64,000 nucleotides of DNA from Mycobacteriaceae bacterium (GCA_019749805.1 JAIEPH010000062.1:45911-109910), one strand, 5' to 3'; counted from the stretch's first letter, positions 34,149-43,348 are shown. Notes: generated by a model not told the origin, from the sequence alone. Program-made: numbers and translations.

Positions 34149-35906
34149 ATGTCTGACGGGCTAGGGCTCTCAGTAGGGGCCACCCGCCTGGCCGCCGTGG
34201 TGGTGGGCCGGGCGGCGCTGTCGCGCACCTCGGTCCTGACCCGCTTTGGGCACCGGCCGCCCGAGGTCGGGGTGCCCAGCGAGAACCCCAACCTCAACGA
34301 ACGCGGGTTGATCCTCACCGACTTCGTCGACCGTGTCGGTGACCCGGTTGGGATCGTCGCGGCCGACGGTTCCACCCACCTCGCCGACGCTGTGCTCGCC
34401 GACGCGCTGCGTGCCCTGCTGCTCACCTTGACGGGCGGCCGGCCACCGGTCGACCCGGTCGCGGTCACCTATCCCGCACACTGGCGTCCGGCGGCCGTCG
34501 AAAGCCTGCGCAACGCGCTGGCCGCAGTGCCGGAACTCGGCGAGCCCAACCCCGCACCGCTGGTGTCCGACGCCACCGCCGCGGTGAGAGCGCTGCAGGA
34601 CGACCCGGGTGTGCCGACGCGCGGCGTCATCGCGCTGTGCGACTTCGGCGGCACCGGGACGAGCGTCACGCTGCTCGACGCCGACGCGGGCTACGCGCCG
34701 CTGGCTCCCACCGTTCGCCACACCGATCTCTCCGGCGATCTCGTGGACCAGGCCTTGCTCACCCACGTGATCAACGATCTGTCGGCGGCGGGAAACATCG
34801 ACCTGTCGGGTACATCGGCGATCGGCTCGCTCACGCGTCTGCGGGCCGAGTGCCGCAACGCCAAGGAGCGGCTGTCCACCGCCAGCGTCACCTCGTTGAT
34901 GGCCGACGTCCCAGGGCACCGTGGCGAGGTGCGGCTGACGCGCAACGAACTCGACGACGCGATCCGTCATCCGGTCGCCGACTTCACGGGTGTGCTGCAG
35001 GAAACGTTGGAGCGCAACGGCGTTCGCGAGCTGGCCGCGGTTGCCACCGTCGGCGGAGGAGCGCGAATCCCGATCATCACAACGGCGTTGTCCGACCGCT
35101 TCCGGGTACCGGTCATCACCAACGGTCAACCCGAGCTGACCGCGGCCATTGGTGGCGGCCTGACGGCCGTGCGCGGAACCGTCGACGACGACCAGACAGC
35201 CATGGCCGCTGCCGCCGCTGCGGCGGCGCCCGCCACGCAGGTGGCGCCCGAAGTGGTTCCGGCGGCCGACGAGATGGCTCCGTCGGGCCAGTTCGGGGCA
35301 CTGGCATGGTCGGACGCCAAGGACGTTCCCGACGTGGCGCCGACCGGTCACTACGAGTACGACTCGCCTGCCGACCCCGACGACGTCCGGCCGCAGATCC
35401 AGTTCCAGCCGGACCCGCATGACGACGAGCGCTCCGCGAAGGCGCTGCCCTGGTACCGCCGGCCCGAGGTGGCGCTGGGGGCAGGCGTGCTCGTGGTGCT
35501 GGTCGCACTGGCCGCGGCCCTCATCTTCGTGATGCGCGGCGGCGAATCCCCGCCGGAGACGGCGTCGACCACGGCCCCCTCACAGCCTCCGGCCACGAGC
35601 GTGGCACCGCCTCCACCGTCGGACACGCAGGCCCCGCAACCCGAGACCGCCCCGCAGCAGGCGCCGTCGCCGGTGACCGAGACGGTGACCGCGTCCCCGG
35701 CCGAACCGCCCCCGACCACTCCGCCGCCGCCGGAGACGACGACGCCGCCTCCTCCGCCGACCAGCGAAGCGCCACCGCCCACGACGACTCAGCCGCCGGC
35801 AAGCACGCCACCGCCGCCGCCGGCCGTCCCGACGCTGCCCTACGAGACGATTCCCGGTCTGCCGTTCGTTCCGAACCCGATCCAACCCCCGCAACCGGCG
35901 CCTTAG
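34149..35906 (+). CDS. Membrane-anchored Hsp70-like protein with Pro-rich tail
   Basis: 585 aa, ATG with GGAAGAG upstream. Residues 1 to about 350 form a degenerate actin/Hsp70 ATPase domain: GLSVGATRLAAVVVG replaces the usual GIDLGT, then ALCDFGGTGTSVTLLDAD (phosphate 2 region), and AVATVGGGARIPIITTALSDRF with GGGLTAVRG. There is no substrate-binding domain. A single membrane helix follows (VALGAGVLVVLVALAAALIFVM, near residue 450), then about 120 residues of P/T/E-rich sequence predicted outside the membrane. Similar chimeras occur in mycobacteria beside envelope genes. A role in envelope sensing or scaffolding is inferred. Confidence 0.78.
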   Translation: MSDGLGLSVGATRLAAVVVGRAALSRTSVLTRFGHRPPEVGVPSENPNLNERGLILTDFVDRVGDPVGIVAADGSTHLADAVLADALRALLLTLTGGRPPVDPVAVTYPAHWRPAAVESLRNALAAVPELGEPNPAPLVSDATAAVRALQDDPGVPTRGVIALCDFGGTGTSVTLLDADAGYAPLAPTVRHTDLSGDLVDQALLTHVINDLSAAGNIDLSGTSAIGSLTRLRAECRNAKERLSTASVTSLMADVPGHRGEVRLTRNELDDAIRHPVADFTGVLQETLERNGVRELAAVATVGGGARIPIITTALSDRFRVPVITNGQPELTAAIGGGLTAVRGTVDDDQTAMAAAAAAAAPATQVAPEVVPAADEMAPSGQFGALAWSDAKDVPDVAPTGHYEYDSPADPDDVRPQIQFQPDPHDDERSAKALPWYRRPEVALGAGVLVVLVALAAALIFVMRGGESPPETASTTAPSQPPATSVAPPPPSDTQAPQPETAPQQAPSPVTETVTASPAEPPPTTPPPPETTTPPPPPTSEAPPPTTTQPPASTPPPPPAVPTLPYETIPGLPFVPNPIQPPQPAP

Positions 35907-35921
35907 CCTCGGCAGCGGTCC

Positions 35922-35927
35922 TAGGCT
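35922..35927 (+). promoter_or_regulatory. TANNNT -10 element for the large fadE
   Basis: TAGGCT exactly 12 to 7 bases before the ATG at 35934; no ribosome site, so a leaderless start. Confidence 0.5.
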
Positions 35928-35933
35928 GACGCC

Positions 35934-37736
35934 ATGACTGTCTCAGCCCCCGGTCGTCCCCTGCCCGATGGGCGTGGGCCCACCGCTCCTGCCCGCCGGA
36001 CCGATGGCCTGCTTTTCGACCCCAACACGTACGACCCACCGCAGTTCGATGCCGAAACGCGGCGGTTGTTGCGTGCAACCATCGACTGGTTCGAAGGTCA
36101 GGGCAAGCAGCGCCTACTCGATGACGATCTGGCCGCGCAATGGCCGGCCGACTTCGTCGACTTCGTCAAGCGCGAGAAACTGTTCGCGACGTTCCTCACC
36201 CCGTCGGAATTCGCCGCGGGCAACCCGGACAAGCGCTGGGATGCCGCGCGCAACGCCGCCCTCTCCGAGATCCTCGGGTTCTACGGGCTGACGTACTGGT
36301 ACACCGAACAGGTCACCATTCTCGGCCTGGGCCCCATCTGGCAGAGCGAGAACAAGGACGCCAAGCTGAGGGCAGCCGACGACCTCGACGCCGGCGAGGT
36401 GATGGCCTTCGGGTTGTCCGAACGCTCCCGCGGCGCCGACGTCTACAACACCGACATGGTGCTGACGCCGGCCAGCGAGGAGGATCGCGCCAACGGCATC
36501 CTGTACCGGGCGACGGGGGAGAAGTACTACATCGGCAACGGCAACGTCGCCAGCATGGTGTCGGTCTTCGGACGGCGCGGCGACGTCGAGGGCCAAGACG
36601 CGTACATGTGGTTCGTCGCCGACAGTCAGCACGACGACTACCACCTGATTGACAACGTTGTGCACATGCAGATCTATGTCAGCACCTTTCGGTTGGACAA
36701 CTATCCGGTGCGCGAGGAGGACATTCTGCACACCGGCGTGGAAGCCTTTGCCGCGGCACTGAATACGGTCAACGTCGGCAAGTTCAACCTGTGCTCGTGC
36801 TCCATCGGCATGTCGGAGCACGCCTTCTATGAGGCGATCACCCACGCGCAGAACCGCATTTTATACGGCAACCCGGTCACCGAATTCACCCACGTACGAA
36901 CCAACTTCGTCGACGCTTACTCGCGGCTGATCGCGATGAAACTGTTCAGCCAGCGCTCGGTCGACTACTTCCGCGCCGCGAGCCTCGACGACCGCCGGTA
37001 CCTGCTGTTCAACCCCATGACCAAAGCCAAGGTCACCATGGAGGGCGAAACCGTGCTGCGGGCATTGCACGACGTGATCGCGGCAAAGGGATACGAGAAG
37101 AACACGATGTTCCGCGAGGTCGCACAGTTCATCGGCACCCTGCCGCGGCTGGAGGGCACCGTGCACGTGAACGTCGGCCTGGTGCTCAAGTTCATGCCGA
37201 ACTACATGCTGAATCCCAGGGAATATCCGCCGATCCCGATGCGCAACGACGCTGCGGACGACACATTCTTCTGGAACCAGGGGCCGACGCGGGGTGCTGG
37301 CAAGGTGCAGTTCGCCGATTGGACTCGGGTGTACGAGGAACATGCCGGCATTGCGAACGTCGCGGTGTTCTACGACCAGGCCAAGGGATTCCGGGAGTTT
37401 CTCCTGACCGCCGCGCCCGACGCCGACCAGCAGCAGGATCTCGACTTCCTGCTCAACGTCGGGCACCTGTTCTCATTGATCGTGTACGGGCAGCTGATTC
37501 TGGAGCAGGCCGCGTTGACCGGCCTGGACGCCGACATGCTCGACCAGATCTTCGACTTCCAGATCCGCGACTTCAATATGTATGCCGTTGCGCTGCACGG
37601 TAAGCCGACCGCGACGACGGCCCAGCAGGACTGGGCGCTGAGCGCGATCCGCAAGCCCGTCCCCGACGCGGAACGGTTTCTTCGGGTCTGGGAACGGGTC
37701 AAGGCCTACGACGGCGCCTACGAGATGGCGCCCTAG
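35934..37736 (+). CDS. Large acyl-CoA dehydrogenase (FadE)
   Basis: 600 aa, longer than ordinary ACADs (about 400). N-terminal extension with LLFDPNTYDPPQFDAETRRLLRATIDWFEGQGKQRLLDDDL, then FGLSERSRGADVYNTDMVLTP in place of the usual TEP-GSD motif. Next come ATGEKYYIGNGNVASMVSVFG, LNTVNVGKFNLCSCSIGMSEHAFYEAITHAQNRILYG, and a long C-terminal helical part with FQIRDFNMYAVALHGKPTAT. It belongs to the large FadE group, whose substrates are mostly unknown. The 3' end overlaps the next convergent gene by four bases. Confidence 0.82.
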   Translation: MTVSAPGRPLPDGRGPTAPARRTDGLLFDPNTYDPPQFDAETRRLLRATIDWFEGQGKQRLLDDDLAAQWPADFVDFVKREKLFATFLTPSEFAAGNPDKRWDAARNAALSEILGFYGLTYWYTEQVTILGLGPIWQSENKDAKLRAADDLDAGEVMAFGLSERSRGADVYNTDMVLTPASEEDRANGILYRATGEKYYIGNGNVASMVSVFGRRGDVEGQDAYMWFVADSQHDDYHLIDNVVHMQIYVSTFRLDNYPVREEDILHTGVEAFAAALNTVNVGKFNLCSCSIGMSEHAFYEAITHAQNRILYGNPVTEFTHVRTNFVDAYSRLIAMKLFSQRSVDYFRAASLDDRRYLLFNPMTKAKVTMEGETVLRALHDVIAAKGYEKNTMFREVAQFIGTLPRLEGTVHVNVGLVLKFMPNYMLNPREYPPIPMRNDAADDTFFWNQGPTRGAGKVQFADWTRVYEEHAGIANVAVFYDQAKGFREFLLTAAPDADQQQDLDFLLNVGHLFSLIVYGQLILEQAALTGLDADMLDQIFDFQIRDFNMYAVALHGKPTATTAQQDWALSAIRKPVPDAERFLRVWERVKAYDGAYEMAP

Positions 37737-38041
37737 CGGCGGCGCGCCCCCGTCACCGCCGACCGCGGTAGGCGGCCCGCGCGAGAATGGCCGACGAGTC
37801 GGTCGCCGTCGACGGTGACGTCGAAATCGAGGTTCAGCCGCATCGGCTTGCGCACCGACTGGCTCCACGTGATCCGTTGTCCGTCAACCACGATGCCCTG
37901 TAGCGCAACCGTCTCGTCCCTGCCGGTCGCCGAACCGGTGAGGGCGCCGTCGTGTTCGGTGAAGGTGTAGCGCACAGCGAGCGAGCCGATCGGTGTCTTG
38001 ATCGTGACATCCCAGTCGCCGGCAATGCTCATGCTGTCCAC
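37733..38041 (-). CDS. Hypothetical protein, 102 aa
   Basis: GTG 38041 with GAGGGA upstream; an ATG at 38032 is an alternative. Small beta-rich protein: MSIAGDWDVTIKTPIGSLAV, GALTGSATGRDETVALQGIVVDGQRITWSQSV, NLDFDVTVDGDRLVGHSRAG. The repeated strand-turn pattern suggests a lipocalin- or FABP-like barrel fragment. No signal. It overlaps the PfpI gene by 13 bases upstream and the fadE stop by four bases, so it is probably co-expressed with PfpI. Confidence 0.6.
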   Translation of the reverse strand: MDSMSIAGDWDVTIKTPIGSLAVRYTFTEHDGALTGSATGRDETVALQGIVVDGQRITWSQSVRKPMRLNLDFDVTVDGDRLVGHSRAGRLPRSAVTGARRR

Positions 38042-38658
38042 ACCGTCCCTCGTCGTTCGTAGGCGAACAAGTCCTCGACTGCGAGGGCGACCGTCGCTCC
38101 GTAGGTGCGGTCGAGCAGATGGAGTGCGAGGTCCAAACCGGAGGTGACGGCTCCGGATGTCACGAGGTCGCCGTCGTCGACGACCCGGGCGTTCACCGTG
38201 GTCACGCCGGTAGCCTCGAGCAGGTCCATGCCGAGGTGGTGGGTGACCGCGTTGCGGCCCTCCAGCAGACCCGCCATCGCCAGTGCGAGTGACCCACCGC
38301 AGACGGTGGCGACGGTGACGTCGGGATTCTCCATGGCCTTGCGCAGTAGGGGGATCGCCGCCGATTCGGCAAACCGCGCGAGCAGCACGGGAATGGTGTC
38401 GATCTCGTCGGGGTCACCCTCGATCGGCCCGGATGCCCCGGGCACGACGATGAGCCCGGGCTTCGACGGGTCGAGCTGCGCGGTGGCGTGCAAGACCGTT
38501 CCCAGGGTCCCACTGAGCACCTCCCTGGGCCCCTCGGCCGACACCAGCTCAACCGTGAGTTCGCCTCCGGCGAACTCACTCCCGGCGGCGAGCACTTCGA
38601 ACGGTGCGATGGCGTCGAGCGGATCGAACCCGTCGAACAGCACGATCTGTGCGTACAC
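38029..38658 (-). CDS. DJ-1/PfpI family protein
   Basis: 209 aa from GTG 38658 (VYAQIVLFDGFDPLDAIAPF); the ORF track adds 24 codons of poor sequence. Class I amidotransferase-like fold: KPGLIVVPGASGPIEGDPD, the cysteine nucleophile elbow in VATVCGGSLALAMAGLLEGR, and NAVTHHLGMDLLEATG, then DGDLVTSGAVTSGLDLALHLLD. This is the same domain as the N-terminal half of the divergent GlxA-like regulator, but without an HTH. Activity (glyoxalase, deglycase or ligand binding) is unknown. Confidence 0.85.
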   Translation of the reverse strand: MYAQIVLFDGFDPLDAIAPFEVLAAGSEFAGGELTVELVSAEGPREVLSGTLGTVLHATAQLDPSKPGLIVVPGASGPIEGDPDEIDTIPVLLARFAESAAIPLLRKAMENPDVTVATVCGGSLALAMAGLLEGRNAVTHHLGMDLLEATGVTTVNARVVDDGDLVTSGAVTSGLDLALHLLDRTYGATVALAVEDLFAYERRGTVWTA

Positions 38659-38737
38659 ACCGTGATCGTCGATCCATCTCCGCCGGGTCGCCAGTGGCCA
38701 GATCGCCACACATCGCCAAGATATTGCCATGCCCAGT

Positions 38738-38743
38738 TATGGT
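38738..38743 (+). promoter_or_regulatory. TANNNT -10 element for the GlxA-like gene
   Basis: TATGGT exactly 12 to 7 bases before the ATG at 38750, which argues for this start over the ORF-track ATG at 38729. Confidence 0.5.
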
Positions 38744-38749
38744 GCCGGT

Positions 38750-39727
38750 ATGCATGTCGTCGCTGTGCTGGCGCTGCCAGACACCATCGCGTTCGATCTG
38801 GCAACGCCGGTCGAGGCTTTCGGCCGGGTCCAGTTGCCCTCTGGCGCACCGGGATACCGCGTCGTGGTGTGCGGGTCACAACCGGAGGTCACCGCCGGGC
38901 CGTTCCGCATCGCCACCGACCACGGCCTCGAAGCGCTGGCCGATGCCGACACCATCGTCGTCCCCGGACGTAACGACCCCACCGTCGATACCTCCCGGGA
39001 GGTGCTGTCGGCCCTGACCGCCGCCCATGCCCGCGGCGTGCGGATCGCATCGATCTGCTCAGGTGCCATCACGCTGGCCGCCACCGGATTGCTGGACGGT
39101 AAATGCGCGACGACTCATTGGATCGCCACCGAGTACTTTCGCGCGCGCTTTCCCGCCGTCGACCTCGATCCCGATGTCCTCTACGTCGACGAGGGCCAGG
39201 TGCTGACATCGGCGGGCGCATCGGCCGGTTTGGACCTGTGCCTGCACATGATCGCTCGCGACTACGGAGCCACGGTGGCGGCCGACGCGGCCCGACTCGC
39301 TGTGGCACCCCTGCATCGCAGCGGGGGACAGGCGCAGTTCATTCTCCGAAACCAGGCCGCTGTCAAACACATTGCCGAGCGCACCGAACTCGACGACGTG
39401 CTCGCGTGGATCGAACAGGAAGCACACCGCGACGTGACGTTGCACGACATCGCCGCCCGCGCCGCGGTGAGCGTGCGAACCCTGAACCGGCGATTCCAGT
39501 CCGAGACGGGTCAGACGCCGATGCAATGGCTGACGGGAGTGCGGGTCCGCCATGCCCAACAGCTGCTCGAAAGCACGGCATACGGTGTCGAAAGGATCGG
39601 CCGTGAGGTCGGCTTCACCTCCCCGGCCAATTTTCGCGAGCAGTTCCGGCGGCTGACTGGAGTAGCACCCCTGAACTACCGCAACACCTTTCGTGAGCGG
39701 ATGGCTACTTCTTCGATTGTCGCTTGA
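38750..39727 (+). CDS. GlxA family AraC-type regulator with DJ-1/PfpI domain
   Basis: 325 aa from ATG 38750 (leaderless context); 332 aa if started at 38729. N-terminal PfpI domain: MHVVAVLALPDTIAFDLATP, DTIVVPGRNDPT, RIASICSGAITLAATGLLDG with the cysteine elbow, and LTSAGASAGLDLCLHMIARDYG. The C-terminal AraC double HTH has DVTLHDIAARAAVSVRTLNRRFQSETGQTPMQWL and RIGREVGFTSPANFREQFRRLTGVAP. It likely senses a small ligand and regulates the divergent PfpI gene and/or the methyltransferase with which its 3' end overlaps. Confidence 0.88.
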   Translation: MHVVAVLALPDTIAFDLATPVEAFGRVQLPSGAPGYRVVVCGSQPEVTAGPFRIATDHGLEALADADTIVVPGRNDPTVDTSREVLSALTAAHARGVRIASICSGAITLAATGLLDGKCATTHWIATEYFRARFPAVDLDPDVLYVDEGQVLTSAGASAGLDLCLHMIARDYGATVAADAARLAVAPLHRSGGQAQFILRNQAAVKHIAERTELDDVLAWIEQEAHRDVTLHDIAARAAVSVRTLNRRFQSETGQTPMQWLTGVRVRHAQQLLESTAYGVERIGREVGFTSPANFREQFRRLTGVAPLNYRNTFRERMATSSIVA

Positions 39728-40793
39728 CTAGCACCACATGCGCCATCGGAATCTGCGTCTGCTCCGGCGATGCCGCCAGCCGACTGACCACCCCGGCCTC
39801 GAGCCGATCGAAGAACTCCGTCTTGCGTGGGTCGGCGTGGCCTCCTTCGAGCGCGCTTGCGAACGTGGGGAACGCCGCGGCTCGGCAGAAGGCCCCCCAC
39901 TGAGCACCGAAAGCCTGGGCATCCTTGTCGATTTGGTACTGCTTGAAGAAGCGGTCTTCGGCGTCGAACAGGTCGAGTTGCTCGATCTCGAGATTCTCGA
40001 ATCGCCCGGAGGGCGCGAAGCACGCGCGGAAGTCGGCAGCGTTGCGTCCGGCGATCGGCAGTACCATCCGATGTCTCTCGTCCTCGGTGATCAGTCCGGC
40101 CGCGGTGAGTTCGACCACCGCGTCGTACATGCTGTCGAGAAGCGGGTGGTACCCGAAGTCGCCGGACTCATCGATACCCGGCGTCATCACCACTATCCGT
40201 CCGCCAGGCGCCAGCTCTCTGCCACGGAACGCGACGAACTCGTGCCAGTCGTGCGCGGCCTGACGCGCATACTCGGCTTTGACGCGCTCGTCGCTGCTGT
40301 AGGCGACGTGGATGTGGTCGGGGACCGGCGCGGGCACGCGGCTGAGCCATTGGATCGCCCACGAACTCCAGCCCAGGTTGACGCTGTTGGACGGGAGGAT
40401 CTGCGCGTAAAACGAGCGACCCACGGCTGAGGCGAATGTCGCCGCATCTTTTCGCAGGTAACTGTCCGGGTCGTCACTGAGTGTCTTGAACAATGCCGTG
40501 AAGTCGTTGTCCGGCAGGTCGGTGTGGACGACCAGGATCGAATGGTCGTGTCGGGTTCGCTTGCGCAGCACAGCGATAGCCGCACACATGGGCAGAAGAG
40601 AGTTGTGGCCGTTGGCTGCGCCGTAGTCGGCGACGACGATCGGCCCTGGTTGCCTGGGCAGCGGTACCGCGTCGGCCGCCTTCTCGAATATCGCCATCGC
40701 TGCAGGCAGCCCGGCGGCCTGAAGCCGGGAACTGGCCGTGTAGGACCCGCTTTCCATCGGTTCAGGCCGCACGACGATGCTTGACTCAGGCAT
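39705..40793 (-). CDS. SABATH-type carboxyl methyltransferase (FAMT-like)
   Basis: 362 aa, ATG with GGAGG upstream. SAM-dependent methylation of a carboxyl group. Visible SABATH layout: GSYTASSRLQAAGLPAAMAI (SAM lid), PIVVADYGAANGHNSLLPMC (motif I), ILVVHTDLPDNDFTALFKTL, SNSVNLGWSSWAIQWLSRVP (the S-x-x-x-x-x-S-W-LS-P substrate motif), then GGRIVVMTPGIDESGD. This family is best known from plants (salicylate and jasmonate methyltransferases). A mycobacterial member acting on fatty acids has been described from M. marinum, so fatty acid or a small aromatic acid are the likely substrates. It overlaps the GlxA gene tail to tail by 23 bases. Confidence 0.8.
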   Translation of the reverse strand: MPESSIVVRPEPMESGSYTASSRLQAAGLPAAMAIFEKAADAVPLPRQPGPIVVADYGAANGHNSLLPMCAAIAVLRKRTRHDHSILVVHTDLPDNDFTALFKTLSDDPDSYLRKDAATFASAVGRSFYAQILPSNSVNLGWSSWAIQWLSRVPAPVPDHIHVAYSSDERVKAEYARQAAHDWHEFVAFRGRELAPGGRIVVMTPGIDESGDFGYHPLLDSMYDAVVELTAAGLITEDERHRMVLPIAGRNAADFRACFAPSGRFENLEIEQLDLFDAEDRFFKQYQIDKDAQAFGAQWGAFCRAAAFPTFASALEGGHADPRKTEFFDRLEAGVVSRLAASPEQTQIPMAHVVLVKRQSKK

Positions 40794-40853
40794 CGCGACC
40801 TCCGGGACGAGTGGGCAACGGGCAGCTGGAGCGTACCCACGACCGTAGTCCCC

Positions 40854-41801
40854 TTACGCGGGATAGGTCACCGAAGTCAGTCGCTCCGAGATCTCCCACA
40901 ACCTGCGTCCGTCGGCCTCGTCACTGGCGCGGGGAAGGATCTTGGCGTCGGTGACGCCGCCGCCGGCCAGTTCGAGGATGCCCCGTGGTCCGTAGAACGC
41001 GCCACCCTGCGCCTCGGGCGCGGTAGCGCCATACAGGCTGGGCAGAATTCCCTCGTCGATCTCCTGCCACATGAACGGCATCGCGGACCGGCTGACGCGG
41101 TAGAAGCGTTCCAGCAGCGTCGGGTTGGCCTGACCGTGTGAGGGGCCGCTCAGCTGGAGGTTGGTCTTGCACAAGCCGGGATGCGACGCGTTCGACATGA
41201 TGTTCCACCCGCCGTGGCGACTCCTGCGGTCCAACTCGATCGCGAACATCAGGTTCGCGGACTTGGATTGCGCGTACGCCTGGGTGGCGTTGTATCGCTT
41301 CTCCCACTGCAGATCGTCGAACCGGATGCCGCCGAAGCGCGCTGCGGAACTGCTCAACGAGTGCACGCGAGGGCTGTCGGCGGCACGCAGCAGCGGCAGC
41401 AGATGGCCGGTGAGCGCGAAGTGGCCCAAATGGTTACAGCCGAACTGCAATTCGAATCCGTCGGCGGTGGTTTCCCGCTGTGGTGGCTGCATGATGCCGG
41501 CATTGTTGATCAGGAGGTCGATCGGTCGCCCCTCGGCGTTCAGTTCGTCGCCGAGCGCCTTGACGCTGGCCAGCGAGGACAGGTCGAGCGACTTGATGGA
41601 CAGCTTGGCGTCGGGGACCGTCGCGCGGATCTGCTCGATCGCTGCCTCGCCCTTCGCGCGGTTGCGGATCGCCATGACGACGTCGGCGCCCGCGGCGGCC
41701 AGCCGGGTCGCGAGGCCAAGCCCCAGTCCGGAGTTGGCGCCGGTGACGACCGCGAGCTTGCCGGACTGATCGGGAACCGTCACTGTGCGCACACGGACCA
41801 T
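40854..41801 (-). CDS. Short-chain dehydrogenase (retinol-dehydrogenase/protochlorophyllide-reductase-like)
   Basis: 315 aa from ATG 41801 with AGAGGAGA upstream; the ORF track start lies in the operator region. Motifs: [85 protein letters not shown] with catalytic serine, and [19 protein letters not shown]. The length and the extended substrate loop fit the RDH/POR-like SDR group acting on hydrophobic substrates. Probable target of the divergent TetR regulator. Confidence 0.85.
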   Translation of the reverse strand: MVRVRTVTVPDQSGKLAVVTGANSGLGLGLATRLAAAGADVVMAIRNRAKGEAAIEQIRATVPDAKLSIKSLDLSSLASVKALGDELNAEGRPIDLLINNAGIMQPPQRETTADGFELQFGCNHLGHFALTGHLLPLLRAADSPRVHSLSSSAARFGGIRFDDLQWEKRYNATQAYAQSKSANLMFAIELDRRSRHGGWNIMSNASHPGLCKTNLQLSGPSHGQANPTLLERFYRVSRSAMPFMWQEIDEGILPSLYGATAPEAQGGAFYGPRGILELAGGGVTDAKILPRASDEADGRRLWEISERLTSVTYPA

Positions 41802-41843
41802 GGTTTCTCCTCTGCGTCGGATGGATAATCGAACAGTAACGGA

Positions 41844-41881
41844 CCATCGGTCTGATAACAAGAGCCCGATGGTCTGATAAC
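41844..41881. promoter_or_regulatory. Composite direct and inverted repeat, probable TetR operator
   Basis: CCATCGG (41844) and CCGATGG (41866) are reverse complements. GGTCTGATAAC occurs twice (41849 and 41871), 22 bases apart, about two helical turns. It lies between the SDR and the divergent tetR starts. Confidence 0.6.
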
Positions 41882-41892
41882 GTTGTCGTTTT

Positions 41893-42564
41893 GTGACGTC
41901 CTTTCAGCGCGCTCGCCGACCGGAGCAGATGGCGGCCCGCCGGATGGCGATCATGAACGTCGCGCGCGACATGCTTGCCGAGAAGACCGTCGGCGATATC
42001 AGCTTGCGGGAACTCTCGGATCGGGTGGGACTGGCCAAGTCGAACGTACTGAGATATTTCGACAGCCGCGAGGCGATCTTCCTCGAGGTGCTCGACGAGG
42101 AATTCACGATGTGGCTCGGCGACATCGAGGATCGGCTGGGGCGCCCACGTACCAGAAAATCGGGCTACGCCAACGAGATCCGGGTTGCGACCGTCGTCGC
42201 GGATTCGGTGATGGCGCGCCCGCTGCTCGGCGAGCTTCTCGGGTCGATGGCCTCGGTGCTGGAACGCAACATCTCGCATCGCTTCGCCCGTGACTTCAAG
42301 GCGCGCGCGATGGGGCGGATCGCGGCGTTGGCGGCCCTCGTGCATCGCCATCTGCCCTGGCTTCCTGAAGAGTTCACCGCGTTCTTCGCCGAGGGATCGC
42401 TGATGTTGACAGCGGGCGCGTATCCGTTCTCGGTGCCCACCGAACCAGTGCGCGCCGCCATCGCAGAGATCGGACTTCCCGATCCAGGTCAGCGGTTCAG
42501 CGAGGGGCTGCGATTGGGTCTGCAGACATGGCTGATCGGCGGGGCGGCACAGACCGAGGCGTGA
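41893..42564 (+). CDS. TetR family transcriptional regulator
   Basis: 223 aa, GTG start. [49 protein letters not shown]. The C-terminal ligand/dimer domain is all helical. No ribosome site is evident. Divergent from the SDR, with the repeat element between them, so control of the SDR is expected. The membrane SHOCT gene follows on the same strand 36 bases later. Confidence 0.88.
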   Translation: MTSFQRARRPEQMAARRMAIMNVARDMLAEKTVGDISLRELSDRVGLAKSNVLRYFDSREAIFLEVLDEEFTMWLGDIEDRLGRPRTRKSGYANEIRVATVVADSVMARPLLGELLGSMASVLERNISHRFARDFKARAMGRIAALAALVHRHLPWLPEEFTAFFAEGSLMLTAGAYPFSVPTEPVRAAIAEIGLPDPGQRFSEGLRLGLQTWLIGGAAQTEA

Positions 42565-42600
42565 CAGACATACGGCCGAAGTCGTGACACACTTTCGGCC

Positions 42601-43332
42601 ATGAAGCGCGCGCCGCGGATCGCGATCGTGGTTTCTGTTCTCACATTGGTCGTGTCGGTTCTGGGCTTCGTCGCGACGCTCGTACTGAACACCTTCGTCC
42701 TCGACGAGTACGACGCCTACGGGGAACTGCCGATCCCCGGGTCGACCAACCTGGAGCTTCCCGCGGGCGAGATGACCGTGAGTTTCCATACGGTGACGAC
42801 AGGCGGGCCGACGAGCGGATTTCCGATCCCCGACCTGAGTTTCGGTATCACCCCGACCGAGGGACGCCCGGAACCGACGGTCACCGAAAACGTCGGCGGG
42901 ACAACGTCGGTCAACAGCGACGTACGAGTGCGAATCTGGACAGTGCAGATTCTGCAAGCAGGGACCTACGAGGTCGAGGCAAACGGATCCGTCGACGGTT
43001 ACATCGCACCGAGGCTGGCATTCGGACATGACGCCTCCCGCGGTTGGCTGCTGTTCGTGTTCGGCGGCCTTTTCGGCCTCGGACTGCTGGAGCTCGTCGT
43101 CTCGTTGCTGTGGTCGTCGCGTGCGGCCAAGAAGGCGCGACTTCTGCAACCTCATGAGCGGTCGGCCGATACGCCGACGTGGAGCACCGGATCCGCCCCC
43201 GCGGCCAGTACGCCCACCGATCAGGGTGTGCGGCTCGAACAGATCCGCCACCTCGCCGCGCTGAGGGATTCCGGGGCGCTGACCGAGGACGAGTACGCGG
43301 CCGAGAAGCGCCGCATCCTCAACGGGGACTGA
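42601..43332 (+). CDS. Membrane protein with C-terminal SHOCT domain
   Basis: 243 aa. N-terminal helix IAIVVSVLTLVVSVLGFVATLVLNTFVL, then an exposed beta-rich region (residues about 40-140, NLELPAGEMTVSFHTVTTGGP), then a second helix WLLFVFGGLFGLGLLELVVSLLW. A cytoplasmic linker ends in a SHOCT motif, RLEQIRHLAALRDSGALTEDEYAAEKRRIL. SHOCT domains are short oligomerisation or sorting modules; the protein's function is unknown. Tail to tail with the MBL hydrolase. Confidence 0.75.
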   Translation: MKRAPRIAIVVSVLTLVVSVLGFVATLVLNTFVLDEYDAYGELPIPGSTNLELPAGEMTVSFHTVTTGGPTSGFPIPDLSFGITPTEGRPEPTVTENVGGTTSVNSDVRVRIWTVQILQAGTYEVEANGSVDGYIAPRLAFGHDASRGWLLFVFGGLFGLGLLELVVSLLWSSRAAKKARLLQPHERSADTPTWSTGSAPAASTPTDQGVRLEQIRHLAALRDSGALTEDEYAAEKRRILNGD

Positions 43333-43348
43333 CCGCCGCGGGGACTAC

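Noticed and set aside
41434-43251. 605-aa minus-strand ORF across TetR and the SHOCT gene
   Set aside because: Low-information, Arg/His-rich translation; real genes with motifs occupy the other strand or frame.
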